Source: Agromyces hippuratus (GTDB taxonomy: Bacteria > Actinomycetota > Actinomycetes > Actinomycetales > Microbacteriaceae). From it: DNA of 64,000 bases. A model generated the notes under the pieces. That model was not told where the DNA came from and ran no database searches. It worked only from the letters and a program-made list of their open reading frames with translations. Location: NCBI RefSeq assembly GCF_013410355.1, contig NZ_JACCFI010000001.1, forward strand, positions 1,488,001 through 1,552,000, given 5' to 3'. This document shows positions 52,127 through 62,078 of this stretch, one piece after another; within the stretch, counting starts at the first letter, position 1; every line of letters begins with the position of its first letter. The position numbers and the translations under genes were made by a program.

Positions 52127-53140
52127 TCAGCGCGCGACGGGCGCCGCCTCGCGCTCGGCAGCGGCACGCGTCATCCGCGTCGCCCGCGTGACCGCGTCAC
52201 GCGCCCGGTCGAGCGCCTCGGCGCTCGCCCCCGCCCGATCGAGCGCGAGCAGCGCGGCTCCGACGATCGGCGACGCATCGAGGATCTCGATGCGCGCCAG
52301 TGGAGCCACGACGGCCAGACCCGAGGCGATGCCGCCGATGAGCCGTTCGTCGCCCGAGCGGACGATGCCGCCGCCGAGCACGATCGGAACGGCACGATCG
52401 ACGAGCCCGAGCCGGGTCACGCAGGCACGGGCGAACGCCACGATCTCTGCAGCCTGACGGTCGACGAGCCCCGCCGCAACGGCGTCGCCGGCGCGCGCGG
52501 CGTCGAAGACGGTCGGCGTGAGCGCGGTGAGCTCGCTCGACTCGCGCCGGCCGAAGTGCAGGTCCTCGATGAGCGCCGGCACCGAAGCGACCCCGAGCTG
52601 CTCGACGATCGCCGCGGTCAGCACCGTCTGCGGGCCCCGCCCGTCGACGTCCCGCGCGGCATGCCAGAGCACCTGCTCGCCGATGCCGCTGCCGCCGCCC
52701 CAGTCGCCCGAGAGGGCGCCGAGCGAAGGGAAGCGCACCTCGGCACCGTCGGCGCGCACGCCGACCGCGTTCACGCCGGTGCCGCAGACGATCGCCACGG
52801 CGTCGGGCTCGTCGGTGCCCGCGCGCAGCACGGCGTAGAGGTCGTTGGCGACGACCGTTGACGGCCCCGACCAGGCGAACCCTGCGATCGCGGCGGCGTA
52901 CTGCTCGACCTCGACGGGCAGGTCGAGACCCGAGACGTAGAGCCCGGCATGCGCGACGGGGCGCTCCCCCGCCACGGCGCGCACGAGCTCGTCGACGACG
53001 GCGACCGCCTCACCGAGCCCTTCGAAGTGCGGGCTCGAGCCGGCACCGCGCTCGTGGGCGACGAGCTCGCCCTCGATCGTGAGCGCGACGGCGTCGGTCT
53101 TCGAGCCCCCGCCGTCGACGGCGACGATCACGCCACTCAT
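52127..53140 (-). CDS. BadF/BadG-type sugar kinase, probable N-acetylglucosamine kinase
   Basis: A 337-residue ASKHA-fold kinase. ATP motifs are VDGGGSKTDAVAL (phosphate 1), VCGTGVNAVGV (phosphate 2), SLGALSGDWGGGSGIGEQ and the late VLGGGIVRSGD. The group includes N-acetylglucosamine and glucosamine kinases. The ATG overlaps the GH4 stop by four bases, so the kinase and glycosidase are made together, which favours an amino-sugar or glucosyl substrate released by, or fed to, GH4. Cytoplasmic. Confidence 0.87.
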   Translation of the reverse strand: MSGVIVAVDGGGSKTDAVALTIEGELVAHERGAGSSPHFEGLGEAVAVVDELVRAVAGERPVAHAGLYVSGLDLPVEVEQYAAAIAGFAWSGPSTVVANDLYAVLRAGTDEPDAVAIVCGTGVNAVGVRADGAEVRFPSLGALSGDWGGGSGIGEQVLWHAARDVDGRGPQTVLTAAIVEQLGVASVPALIEDLHFGRRESSELTALTPTVFDAARAGDAVAAGLVDRQAAEIVAFARACVTRLGLVDRAVPIVLGGGIVRSGDERLIGGIASGLAVVAPLARIEILDASPIVGAALLALDRAGASAEALDRARDAVTRATRMTRAAAEREAAPVAR

Positions 53141-54396
53141 CGCGCCCACTCCAGGAACGGGGCGTTCTCGGCCATGAGCAGGTCGGTGAGCTGCTCGGCC
53201 CGGTCGTGCTGCAGCACGAGCGGGTGCGCGCGCATCGCGCGGAGCACGCGGTCGCGACCGCCGTGCACCGCGGCGTCGAGCGCGAGGCGCTCGTAGCCGG
53301 CGACCCCCGAGATGAGTCCGCGGATGTCGTCGGGCAGCGGCGCGACCGGGTCTGCGACGAATCCCCCGTCGCGGAACACGGCCGGAACCTCGATCACGTG
53401 GTCGTCGGGCAGGAACGGCAGCACGCCGTCGTTGCGCAGGTTGACCACCCGCGAGCGGCTCGCGCCGTCGCGCATCGCCGCGAGCAGCTCGATCGCCGCC
53501 TCGGAGTAGAACGCGCCGCCGCGTCCCTCGAGTGCTGCCGGCTTCTCGTGCTGCGCCGGGTCGGCGTAGAGCTCGAGCAGTTCGCGCTCGATCGCGCGCA
53601 CCGCCTCGGCCCGCGTCGGCTCGTGCAGCTGCTCGCGCAGCACCTCGTCGTGCGCGTAGTAGTAGCGCAGGTAGTACGAGGGCACGACGCCGAGTTGCGC
53701 GATGAGCGCCGGCGCCAGGTGCACCTCGCCTGCGAGCTCGCCGAGTCGGTGCTCGAGCAGCCCCGGCAGCCGGTCGGCGCCGTCGATGACGACGCTCCGC
53801 TCCCAGGTCAGGTGGTTGAGGCCGACGTGCCCGAGGCGCACCCGGTCGTGGTCGACGTCGAAGAGCGAGGCGAAGCGGCGCTGGAAGCCGATCGCGACGT
53901 TGCAGAGGCCGACGGCTCGGTGGCCCGCCTCGAGCAGGGCACGCGTGACGATGCCGACGGGGTTCGTGAAGTCGACGATCCAGGCGTCGGGCTTGGCGTG
54001 CGCCCGCACGACGTCGGCGATGCGCAGCACCACTGGCACGGTGCGCAGCGCCTTCGCGAGGCCGCCGGGCCCGGTCGTCTCCTGGCCGATGCATCCGGCC
54101 TGGTGCGGCCAGGTCTCGTCGGCATGACGGGCGTCCTGCCCGCCGACCCGCAACTGGATGAGCACGGCATCGGCACCGGCGACACCGGCGACGAGGTCGG
54201 TCGTGCCGATCACCTTCGCGGGGTGCCCGGCGTGCTCGAGCATGCGCTGCGACATGCCCGCGACGAGCGCGAGACGGTGCTCATCGGGGTCGACGAGACG
54301 GATCTCCTCGAGCGGCAGGGTGTCGCGCAGTCGTGCGAACCCGTCGATGAGTTCGGGCGTGTAGGTCGAGCCTCCGCCGACGATGGCGAGCTTCAT
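53137..54396 (-). CDS. GH4 glycosidase, 6-phospho-beta-glucosidase type
   Basis: NAD- and Mn-dependent glycosidase of 419 residues acting by an oxidation-elimination mechanism. The Rossmann motif is AIVGGGSTYTPELIDGF, then RVGGQDARHADE, GQETTGPGGLAKALRTVPVV, FTNPVGIVT, the metal-ligand Cys motif GLCNVAIGFQ and the His motif GLNHLTW. CN-type motifs mark 6-phospho-beta-glucosidases in GH4, but the usual CNxP is CNVA here. Upstream genes encode an ABC transporter rather than a PTS, so the substrate would not arrive phosphorylated. Confidence 0.9.
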   Translation of the reverse strand: MKLAIVGGGSTYTPELIDGFARLRDTLPLEEIRLVDPDEHRLALVAGMSQRMLEHAGHPAKVIGTTDLVAGVAGADAVLIQLRVGGQDARHADETWPHQAGCIGQETTGPGGLAKALRTVPVVLRIADVVRAHAKPDAWIVDFTNPVGIVTRALLEAGHRAVGLCNVAIGFQRRFASLFDVDHDRVRLGHVGLNHLTWERSVVIDGADRLPGLLEHRLGELAGEVHLAPALIAQLGVVPSYYLRYYYAHDEVLREQLHEPTRAEAVRAIERELLELYADPAQHEKPAALEGRGGAFYSEAAIELLAAMRDGASRSRVVNLRNDGVLPFLPDDHVIEVPAVFRDGGFVADPVAPLPDDIRGLISGVAGYERLALDAAVHGGRDRVLRAMRAHPLVLQHDRAEQLTDLLMAENAPFLEWAR

Positions 54397-54463
54397 CAGT
54401 CCTCAATTCCGTGCGTGGGGCGCCCCGCGCGCGAGCGCGGAGCGAAAGGTCGGTGGCCGGGCG

Positions 54464-54485
54464 GCGGATGCCCCGTGGCATCCGC
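54464..54485 (-). terminator. small terminator hairpin after ROK gene
   Basis: A 9-bp stem GCGGATGCC/GGCATCCGC (54464-54472 with 54477-54485) with a CCGT loop lies 15 bases past the ROK stop, separating it from the GH4 gene. Confidence 0.55.
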
Positions 54486-54499
54486 TCTCTGCGGCCGAG

Positions 54500-55654
54500 T
54501 CAGGTGGCGAGCGAGATGTCCGCCTCGAGGTGGTCGCGGATCTGCTCGACGAGCTGCTGGCGCGCGCCGAGGAGCACCGGCTGGGCGCCGGTGCCGCTCG
54601 TGCGCATCGCGAGCTTCGGGTGCGCCGCCGGGTCGACGCGCTCGGCGACGAGCTCGGCGAGGCGGGCACCGCCGGCGGTGCCCGTGGGCCCGCCGAGCAC
54701 GATCATCGAGGGATCGAGGATCGCCAGCAGCGGGTTGACGGCGAGGATCACGCGGTCGGCGAGGGCCGACAGGGCGTCGTCGTCGTCGGCGAGTCGGGGC
54801 AGCACCTCGGCGAGCGTCTCGTCGTCGCCGCCGATGAGGCGGGCGACGGCCGGCCCGCCGAGCAGGTCGGTGAAGTCGTTCGCCGCGGGGGCGAGCGGAG
54901 CCGCCGTCCGCGGCACCGCGAGGTAGCCGATCTCGCCCGCCCCGCCCGAGGCGCCGCGGTGCACGACCCCGCCGAGGTCGAGGCCGACGCCGAGACCGTC
55001 GCCGATCCAGAACAGGGCGAAGCTCGCCGCCTGCTGCGCCGCGCCCGACGAGCGCTCCGCCATCGTCGCGAGGTTGACGTCGTTGTCGATCGTCACCTGG
55101 AGGCCGAGCTCCTGCTCGATGCGGGCCCGCGATCCGATCTCGGGCCACCCGGGCAGGGTGTCGGTGAACGAGAGCTCGTCGCCGTCGACGAAGAACGCGG
55201 CCTGCACGCCGATCACGACGCGGCTGACCGTGCTCTCGTCGATGCCGGCCTCGGCGCAGGCCGCCCGAACAGCGGCGCGCACGTCGCCCTCAGGAGAGCG
55301 CTCGTGCCCATCGGTCGCGATCTGCACGATCGGGTGGTCGTGGTCGACGGCATCGACCACGACCGCCTGGATGGCGCGGTCGAGGATCGAGATCGCGACG
55401 CCCGTGATGCGATCGGTGCGCACTCCGTAGGTGATCGCGTTCGGCCCCCGGCCGCCCGACCGCTCGCCGACCGGCCGGATCAGGCCGACCCGCTCGAGGC
55501 GGGCGAGCATCTGCGATGCGGTGGGCTTCGAGAGCCCGGTGAGCTCGCCGAGTCGCGACCGGGTGAGCGGACCGTGTTCGAGCAGGAGTCGGAAGGCGGT
55601 GCGGTCGTTGCGCGCCGCGAGCCACGTGGGGGTGCCCGGGTCGATCTGGTTCAC
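54500..55654 (-). CDS. ROK-family transcriptional repressor
   Basis: A 384-residue regulator: an N-terminal winged helix (FRLLLEHGPLTRSRLGELTGLSKPTASQMLARLERVGLI) joined to a sugar-kinase-like ROK domain with ALFWIGDGLGVGLDLGG and HRGASGGAGEIGYLAV. The zinc-binding Cys cluster of glucokinase-type ROK proteins is not seen. GTG 55654 is preferred (AGAGG nine bases upstream); a GTG 12 codons earlier lacks a ribosome site. It sits between the transporter and the GH4/kinase genes and probably represses the cluster until a sugar binds. Confidence 0.9.
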   Translation of the reverse strand: MNQIDPGTPTWLAARNDRTAFRLLLEHGPLTRSRLGELTGLSKPTASQMLARLERVGLIRPVGERSGGRGPNAITYGVRTDRITGVAISILDRAIQAVVVDAVDHDHPIVQIATDGHERSPEGDVRAAVRAACAEAGIDESTVSRVVIGVQAAFFVDGDELSFTDTLPGWPEIGSRARIEQELGLQVTIDNDVNLATMAERSSGAAQQAASFALFWIGDGLGVGLDLGGVVHRGASGGAGEIGYLAVPRTAAPLAPAANDFTDLLGGPAVARLIGGDDETLAEVLPRLADDDDALSALADRVILAVNPLLAILDPSMIVLGGPTGTAGGARLAELVAERVDPAAHPKLAMRTSGTGAQPVLLGARQQLVEQIRDHLEADISLAT

Positions 55655-55723
55655 GGCAGTCCGCCTCTCTCGTTTCGTGTTCGTGGTCACTCTATCTGCA
55701 AGGAATCTTTACTGATTGGCGCC

Positions 55724-56562
55724 TCACCCGCCGTTCCGCACATCGTCGCGCAGTCGCCCGAGTCGATCCGGGTCGGCGGCGGCCTCGAGCAGCGTCTTCG
55801 TGTACTCGTGCTGCGGATCGAGGATCACCTGCTCGCTCGGCCCGCGCTCGACGATCTCCCCGCGGTACATCACCAGGATCTCGTCGGAGAAGTGCCGCGC
55901 GGTCGCGAGGTCGTGCGTGATGTAGAGCAAACCGAGGTGCTCCTGCCGCTGCAGCTCGGCGAGCAGGTTCAGCACGCCGAGGCGGATCGACACGTCGAGC
56001 ATCGACACCGGCTCGTCGGCGATGATGAACCGCGACCCGGGGGCGAGCGCACGGGCGATCGCGACGCGCTGCCGCTGACCGCCCGAGAGCTCGTGCGGCC
56101 GACGATCGGCGAAGCTCGCCGCCGGCGAGAGGCGCACGCGCTCGAGCAGTTCCTCGGCGCGCTCGCGGATCTGCCGCGACGAGAGCCGCGGGTTGTGGAT
56201 GCGCAGCGGCCGCTCGAGGTGGTGCAGGATCGGGTGGAACGGGTTCAGCGAGCTGAACGGGTCCTGGAAGACCATCTGCACGTCGCGCCGGTACCGGGCG
56301 AACCCGCCGCCGCGGGTCGCGCTCGTGCGCCCGTCGAGCAGCACCTCGCCCGACGTCGGCGTCTCGAGCTTGGCCATCATGCGTGCGATCGTCGACTTGC
56401 CCGAGCCGCTCTCGCCCACGAGGGCGATCGTGCGACCCGGCTCGAGGGTGAACGAGACATCCTTCACCGCATGGAGCGTGCGCACCTTGGTGCCGCTGCG
56501 CAGCCGGAAGTCCTTCACCAGGTTGCGCGCCTCGAGGGTCGCCATCGCCGTCGCCTGCCCGC

Positions 56563-56566
<4 letters not shown>
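55724..56566 (-). CDS. oligopeptide/oligosaccharide ABC transporter ATPase, DppF type
   Basis: A 280-residue ATPase: GESGSGKSTIARMM (P-loop), VFQDPFSSLNP (Q-loop), ELSGGQRQRVAIARAL (signature), FIIADEPVSMLDVS (Walker B) and ITHDLATARHF (H-loop). The C-terminal tail with PQHEYTKTLLEA marks the Opp/Dpp group. The ATG overlaps the DppD-type gene stop by four bases. Several transporters of this family import cello- or chito-oligosaccharides in actinobacteria; the GH4 and kinase genes downstream support sugar import here. Confidence 0.93.
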
Positions 56567-57446
<880 letters not shown>

Positions 57447-57450
<4 letters not shown>

Positions 57451-58526
57451 GCGAATGCTCCGGTGTCGGCGACGCCCTTGCCGGCCTTCGCGGCCCGGCG
57501 CTGGCGCTTCGCGTTCTCAGGCGCGAGCCTGAGCTTCGGGTTCACGACCTCGTCGATCGCGAAGTTGATGAGGGAGAGTCCGGCGCCGAGCGCGGCGATG
57601 ATGAGGCCAGGGGGCACGAACCACCACCAGGCGCCGGTGCCGACCGCCTGCCCCGTCTGGGCGTCGTTCAGCATCGTGCCGAGCGTGATCGACCCGGTCG
57701 GCCCGAGGCCGAGGTACGAGAGGCCGGCCTCGCCGAGCACCGCGAAGATGACGCCGAAGATGAACTGGGCCGCGAGCAGCGGCACGAGGTTCGGCAGGAT
57801 CTCGACGAAGATGATGCGCCCGGGCTTCTCGCCCGCGACACGGGCCGCGGCGACGTACTCGCGGGTGCGCAGTGAGCGCGCCTGGGCTCGCAGCACCACG
57901 GCGGAGCCCGCCCAGCCCGTGATGCCGAGCACGAGTGCGACGAGGAGGGAGCTTCGGGCGAGCGGCCCGAGACCCTCGGCGGTCTGCACGTAGGCGGCGA
58001 TCACCATGACGACGGGCAGGCCGGGGATGACGAGCACGATGTTCGTGAAGAGCGTGAGCACCTCGTCGAGCACGCCGCCGAAGTAGCCGGCGAACACGCC
58101 GAAGACGACGGCGAGGAAGAGGGCGACGAGGCCGATGAAGAGCGAGCCCTGCGTGCCCCAGGCGAGCTGCGAGAACACGTCGTAGCCGAGCTTGGTCGTG
58201 CCGAGCCAGTGCTCGGCCGACGGCGGCTGCAGGGCCTCGTTGCTCGAGTCGCGGGGCGGCTGGGCGATCATCGGGCCGAAGATGCCGAACAGTGTGATGA
58301 GGCCGACGATCACGACGCCGGTGATGAGCTTGCCGGAGCGGCTCGGCAGGATGTGCCGGAACCGGCCGCCGCGCGTCGCACGTGCTGCCGCGACCGCGGC
58401 GGTGGCGGTCGCCTCGCGGGTCGTCTCGCGCACCGCCTCGGCGGAGACGGGCGACTGGAACGGCGCGTCGTCGCCGGTGGCGTAGGCGTCGTCGGCGCGA
58501 TCGAGGGTGGGCTGGGAGTCATCCAT
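57447..58526 (-). CDS. ABC transporter permease, DppC type
   Basis: A 359-residue inner-membrane permease. A polar head of about 65 residues, longer than usual, precedes the first membrane segment (LITGVVIVGLITLFGIFGPMIA). The EAA loop is REYVAAARVAGEKPGRIIFVEILP; membrane segments continue to PPGLIIAALGAGLSLINFAIDEVVNP, the DppC C-terminal signature. It overlaps the DppB-type gene by eight bases. Confidence 0.92.
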
Positions 58527-59523
58527 TGTGTCGCACCCTCGGGTCGATGAAGCCGTAGATGAGGTCCATGAAGAAGTTGGCGGCCAGCACGGTGAGCGTG
58601 ATCACGAGGAAGACGCCCTGCATGAGCGCGTAGTCGAGGCCCTGCACCGCCTGGATCATGAGCTTGCCGATGCCCGGGTAGCTGAACACCTGCTCCATGA
58701 CGATGGAGCCGGCGACGACGAAGCCGAGGGCGATGCCGAACCCGGCGAGGCTCGGGATGGCGGCGTTGCGCGAGGCGTACCTCGTGCGCACCCGGCGCGG
58801 CGTGAGCCCCTTCGCCTCGGCGGTGACGACGTAGTCCTCCGACATCGTCGACACCATCATGTTGCGCATGCCGAGGAGCCAGCCGCCGACCGACGAGAGC
58901 ACGATCGTGGTCGCCGGGAGGATGGCGTGGTAGATCGCGCTGCCGACGAACGCCCAGGTGGGCTCGGGGCCGGCCGGGAACTCGAAGACGTCGTACCCGC
59001 CGACGATCGGGAACCAGCCCAGCTGCACCGAGAACACCGCGACGAGCACGAGGGCGAGCCAGAAGTACGGGATGGACTGGAAGACCGTGGTGACCGGCAC
59101 CAGGTGGTCGAGCGCGGTGCCGCGCCGCCACCCCACCCATGCACCGACGATGATGCCGAGCAGGAAGGAGATGACGGTCGCGACACCGACCAGGATGATC
59201 GTCCACGGCAGGGCCGCCGCGATGAGATCGGCGACCGAGGCCGGATACCTCGTGGAGGAGACGCCGAGGTCTCCCTGAAGCAGCCGGCCCCAGTACGCCA
59301 CGTACTGGTCCCAGAGGGACATGTCCTTCCCGGCGCCGAGGATCGAGGTGATCGCCTCGATCGTCTCCTCGGAGAGCGGGCGCCCGCCGCTGGCGCGCCG
59401 GAGCTTGCCGAGCATGATGGCGGCGGGGTCGCCCGGCAGGAGCCGCGGGAGCAGGAAGTTGAGCGAGATCGCCGCCCAGAGGGTCACCAGGTAGAAGGCG
59501 ACCCGCCGAAGGTAGAAGCTCAT
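58519..59523 (-). CDS. ABC transporter permease, DppB type
   Basis: A 334-residue permease beginning MSFYLRRVAFYLVTLWAAIS, with LLPRLLPGDPAAIM after the first membrane segment as in DppB, the EAA loop EDYVVTAEAKGLTPRRVRTRYASRNA and the C-terminal DLIYGFIDPRVR. The ATG at 59523 is supported by family alignment; open sequence upstream belongs to another frame of the binding-protein gene. It lies 50 bases after the binding protein. Confidence 0.93.
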   Translation of the reverse strand: MSFYLRRVAFYLVTLWAAISLNFLLPRLLPGDPAAIMLGKLRRASGGRPLSEETIEAITSILGAGKDMSLWDQYVAYWGRLLQGDLGVSSTRYPASVADLIAAALPWTIILVGVATVISFLLGIIVGAWVGWRRGTALDHLVPVTTVFQSIPYFWLALVLVAVFSVQLGWFPIVGGYDVFEFPAGPEPTWAFVGSAIYHAILPATTIVLSSVGGWLLGMRNMMVSTMSEDYVVTAEAKGLTPRRVRTRYASRNAAIPSLAGFGIALGFVVAGSIVMEQVFSYPGIGKLMIQAVQGLDYALMQGVFLVITLTVLAANFFMDLIYGFIDPRVRHNG

Positions 59524-59573
59524 GCCACTGCCGTCCTCGAGTTCGGAAGGGTTCGTTCCATGGGACCGGCGGC

Positions 59574-61238
59574 CTACTTCGCCGGGGTGAGGTGCGAGAG
59601 CACGACCGCGTTGGCCACCGCCAGGTACGGCAGCGGCGCGGCGTACAGGTCGCCCTCGCTCGGCCATCCGCTGAACTTCTCGGTGTTGAAGAACGACTGC
59701 GAGGCGTTCAGCACCACCGGGATGTACGGGAGGTCGCGTGCGATCTCGGCCTGGATGGTCGCGTAGGCCGCCTGCTTCGTCGCGACGTCCTGCGTCGCGC
59801 CGGCCGCGAGCACGGCCCCGTCGACGACCGGGTTCGAGTAGCGCGCGTAGTTCTGGCCGACGAGCGGGGTCTCGCCGACCTTCGCGGTCGAGGTGCCGGC
59901 GAAGTACTCGTGGTAGTTCGAGTACGGGTCGGCGACGATGCTCTGCGTGAGGCCGTAGAGCGCCATCTGGAAATCGCCCGACTGGATCGGCGTCCAGTAC
60001 TCGGCGTCGGAGACGGTGCGGGCGTTGATGCGGATGCCCGCATCGGCGGCCTGCTCGGAGATGAGCTTGGCCGCGTCGTTGTAGTCGGTCCAGCCGTCGG
60101 GCGAGAACAGGTCGATCTCGAAGGCCGTGCCGCCCGTGCCGTAGAACCCGTCGGCATCCTTCGTGTAGCCGGCGGCCTCGAGGATCGCGCCCGCCTCTGC
60201 CGCGTTCGCCTCCTGCGGGCTCGTCGCGAGCTCGGGGTCGCTCAGCCACTGCTCATCGCGCGGCTGGAGGGTGAACGACGGCGAGGACTCGCCCGCGAGT
60301 CCGGCGAAGGCCTTGTCGGCGATCGTTGCGCGGTCGATCGCGACGTCGATCGCCTGGCGCACGGCCGGGTCGGTCTGCGCACCCTCGCACCCGAGATCGG
60401 CGTTCGCGCAGGTCGTGATCGTCGTCGGGTCCTGCTGGAGGTTCTGCGTCGTGATGTTCCCCTCGCCGGTGACGGCGTCGGGGTTCGCGATGAACTGGCC
60501 GACCCAGTCGATCTTGCCGGTCGTCAGGAGGTCTTGCGACGACTGGTTCGAGTCGAGGCCGAGGTACTGCACCTCGGTCACGGCGGGCGCGCCGTCGCGG
60601 AAGAGCTCGTTCGCCTCGACCGTGTAGGCCGCATCGGAGAAGCTCTTCAGCACGTACGGGCCGGAGCCGACGGGCTCGGGGTTCGTCTCGGCCATGAAGT
60701 CGTCGATGTCGGCCCAGATGTGCTCGGGGATGATGTACGTCGAACCGAGCGTGAGCGAGGCGCTCGTGAACTGCGGTTCGGTGTAGGTGAGCACGACGGT
60801 GGTGGCGTCGGTCGCCTCGGCCGAGACGAACTGCTCGGACTTGTTCGAGCCGTACCCGAAGGTGAAGGCGACATCGTCGGCGGTGAGGTCGTCGCCGTCG
60901 CTCCACTTGAGGTCGGGCTTGATCGTGACGGTGAGCGTGCGGCCGTCTTCGCTGTACTCGTAGCTGTCGCCGATGAGCCCGACGGGCGCATCGGCCGAGA
61001 GCTGGTTGAAGAAGAACAGCGGCTCGTAGATCACGCCGAACGTCGCGTGCACGGCCGTGTCGACGGCGAACGGGTTGAAGTTGTTGTTGATCGGGGTGGC
61101 GCTGCCCGCCCAGACGCGGAGGACAGAGGCGTCGTCGCCGCCCCCTCCTGCCGACGGGGTGCATCCGGTCATTCCCAGGGCGATCGCGGCCGCTCCGGCG
61201 GCGAGTGCCACCGCGAAGGAGCGTTTGGTTCGAGTCAT
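59574..61238 (-). CDS. extracellular solute-binding lipoprotein, family 5
   Basis: A 554-residue receptor for the peptide-type ABC importer. The signal sequence MTRTKRSFAVALAAGAAAIALG leads to the lipobox MTGC (Cys26). The mature part shows TAVHATFGVIYEPLFFFN, LKWSDGDDLTADDVAFTFGYG and RQAIDVAIDRATIADKAFAG, all family 5 landmarks; several known chito- and cello-oligosaccharide receptors belong here. ATG 61238 has AGAGGA nine bases upstream; an ATG nine bases earlier sits on that site. First gene of the operon. Confidence 0.92.
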   Translation of the reverse strand: MTRTKRSFAVALAAGAAAIALGMTGCTPSAGGGGDDASVLRVWAGSATPINNNFNPFAVDTAVHATFGVIYEPLFFFNQLSADAPVGLIGDSYEYSEDGRTLTVTIKPDLKWSDGDDLTADDVAFTFGYGSNKSEQFVSAEATDATTVVLTYTEPQFTSASLTLGSTYIIPEHIWADIDDFMAETNPEPVGSGPYVLKSFSDAAYTVEANELFRDGAPAVTEVQYLGLDSNQSSQDLLTTGKIDWVGQFIANPDAVTGEGNITTQNLQQDPTTITTCANADLGCEGAQTDPAVRQAIDVAIDRATIADKAFAGLAGESSPSFTLQPRDEQWLSDPELATSPQEANAAEAGAILEAAGYTKDADGFYGTGGTAFEIDLFSPDGWTDYNDAAKLISEQAADAGIRINARTVSDAEYWTPIQSGDFQMALYGLTQSIVADPYSNYHEYFAGTSTAKVGETPLVGQNYARYSNPVVDGAVLAAGATQDVATKQAAYATIQAEIARDLPYIPVVLNASQSFFNTEKFSGWPSEGDLYAAPLPYLAVANAVVLSHLTPAK

Positions 61239-61330
61239 CTCCGGCATTCCTCTCGTGCTTCGTTGCGTGGAAGGTGGTGCAGTTCGCCGCGTGCAGGATC
61301 TCGGTGCTCACGCGTACTGGAAGCGACCCT

Positions 61331-61372
61331 AACAGAAAAGATAGTAACTAGAAACAAGTCATTCAGTTTCTG
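61331..61372 (-). promoter_or_regulatory. AT-rich promoter/operator region of the oligosaccharide operon
   Basis: A strikingly AT-rich island in very GC-rich surroundings, about 95 bases upstream of the binding-protein start, with TTGTTT and TACTAT elements on the minus strand and a small TAGT-TACTA symmetry. The word ATCTTT within TACTATCTTTTC recurs as AATCTTTACT near 55700, just upstream of the ROK gene. A ROK operator here is plausible but unproven. Confidence 0.4.
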
Positions 61373-61414
61373 TTCCAGCCGCGTTTCCCACGCGTTTCGG
61401 CCCGGAGACGACGA

Positions 61415-61447
61415 AAGCGCGGTGCCGACCAGGTCGGCACCGCGCTT
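61415..61447 (-). terminator. terminator hairpin after KDPG aldolase
   Basis: A perfect 14-bp stem AAGCGCGGTGCCGA/TCGGCACCGCGCTT (61415-61428 with 61434-61447) closed by CCAGG, 20 bases past the aldolase stop and followed on the minus strand by TCGTCG. Confidence 0.8.
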
Positions 61448-61466
61448 CGATCGCTCGAACGCCCGG

Positions 61467-62078
61467 CTACTCGGCGAGCAGGGCGGCGAGTGCCGGCAAC
61501 TGCGTCGGGTCCTCGAGCGCCGTCCCGACGGCGACCGCGCGCACGCCTCGCGCGAGGAACTCCCCCGCGTTCGAGGCGTCCATGCCGCCGGTGGCGACGA
61601 AGCGGGCGGCGGGGAACGGGCCGGCCATCGCCGGGAACCACGCCGGGCCGAGGAGCGACGCCGGGAACGCCTTCAACCAGGTGAGGCCCGAAGCCATCGC
61701 GGCCTGCACCTCGGTCGCGGTCGCGACGCCCGGCATCGGCGGCAATCCGGCCTGCGCCGAGGCGCGCGAGACGACGGGATCGAAGCCGGGACTCACGGTG
61801 AAGGCCGCGCCGGCGGATGCCGCGAGCTCGACATGCCGCACCGACACGACGGTGCCCGCTCCCACGAGGCGACCGGCGGCCCGCCCCGCCGCCGCGACGA
61901 CGCGCAGCGCCTCGAGGTCGGCCTCGGTCTGGATCGGCAGCTCGACCACGTCGATGCCGAGGCCCCATGCCCGCTCGGCGAGCTCGAGGCTCCGCTCGAC
62001 GCCCATGCCCCGGAAGATCGCCATGAGCGGCTTCCCCTCGAAGATCTCGTCGAACTCGGCGTTGCTGACGGTGGTCAT
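61467..62078 (-). CDS. eda: 2-keto-3-deoxy-6-phosphogluconate aldolase family protein
   Basis: Class I aldolase of 203 residues that splits KDPG (or a related 4-hydroxy-2-oxo acid) to pyruvate and glyceraldehyde 3-phosphate. Conserved features: LMAIFRGMGVERSLELAERAW (substrate Arg), VVELPIQTEADLEAL with the catalytic Glu, VGAGTVVS, FTVSPGFDPVV, PGVATATEVQAAMASG and the Schiff-base Lys in LKAFPASLLGP. The ATG overlaps the kinase stop by four bases. The fold also includes 4-hydroxy-2-oxoglutarate and KDPGal aldolases; the adjacent sugar-acid kinase supports KDPG or KDPGal. Confidence 0.9.
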   Translation of the reverse strand: MTTVSNAEFDEIFEGKPLMAIFRGMGVERSLELAERAWGLGIDVVELPIQTEADLEALRVVAAAGRAAGRLVGAGTVVSVRHVELAASAGAAFTVSPGFDPVVSRASAQAGLPPMPGVATATEVQAAMASGLTWLKAFPASLLGPAWFPAMAGPFPAARFVATGGMDASNAGEFLARGVRAVAVGTALEDPTQLPALAALLAE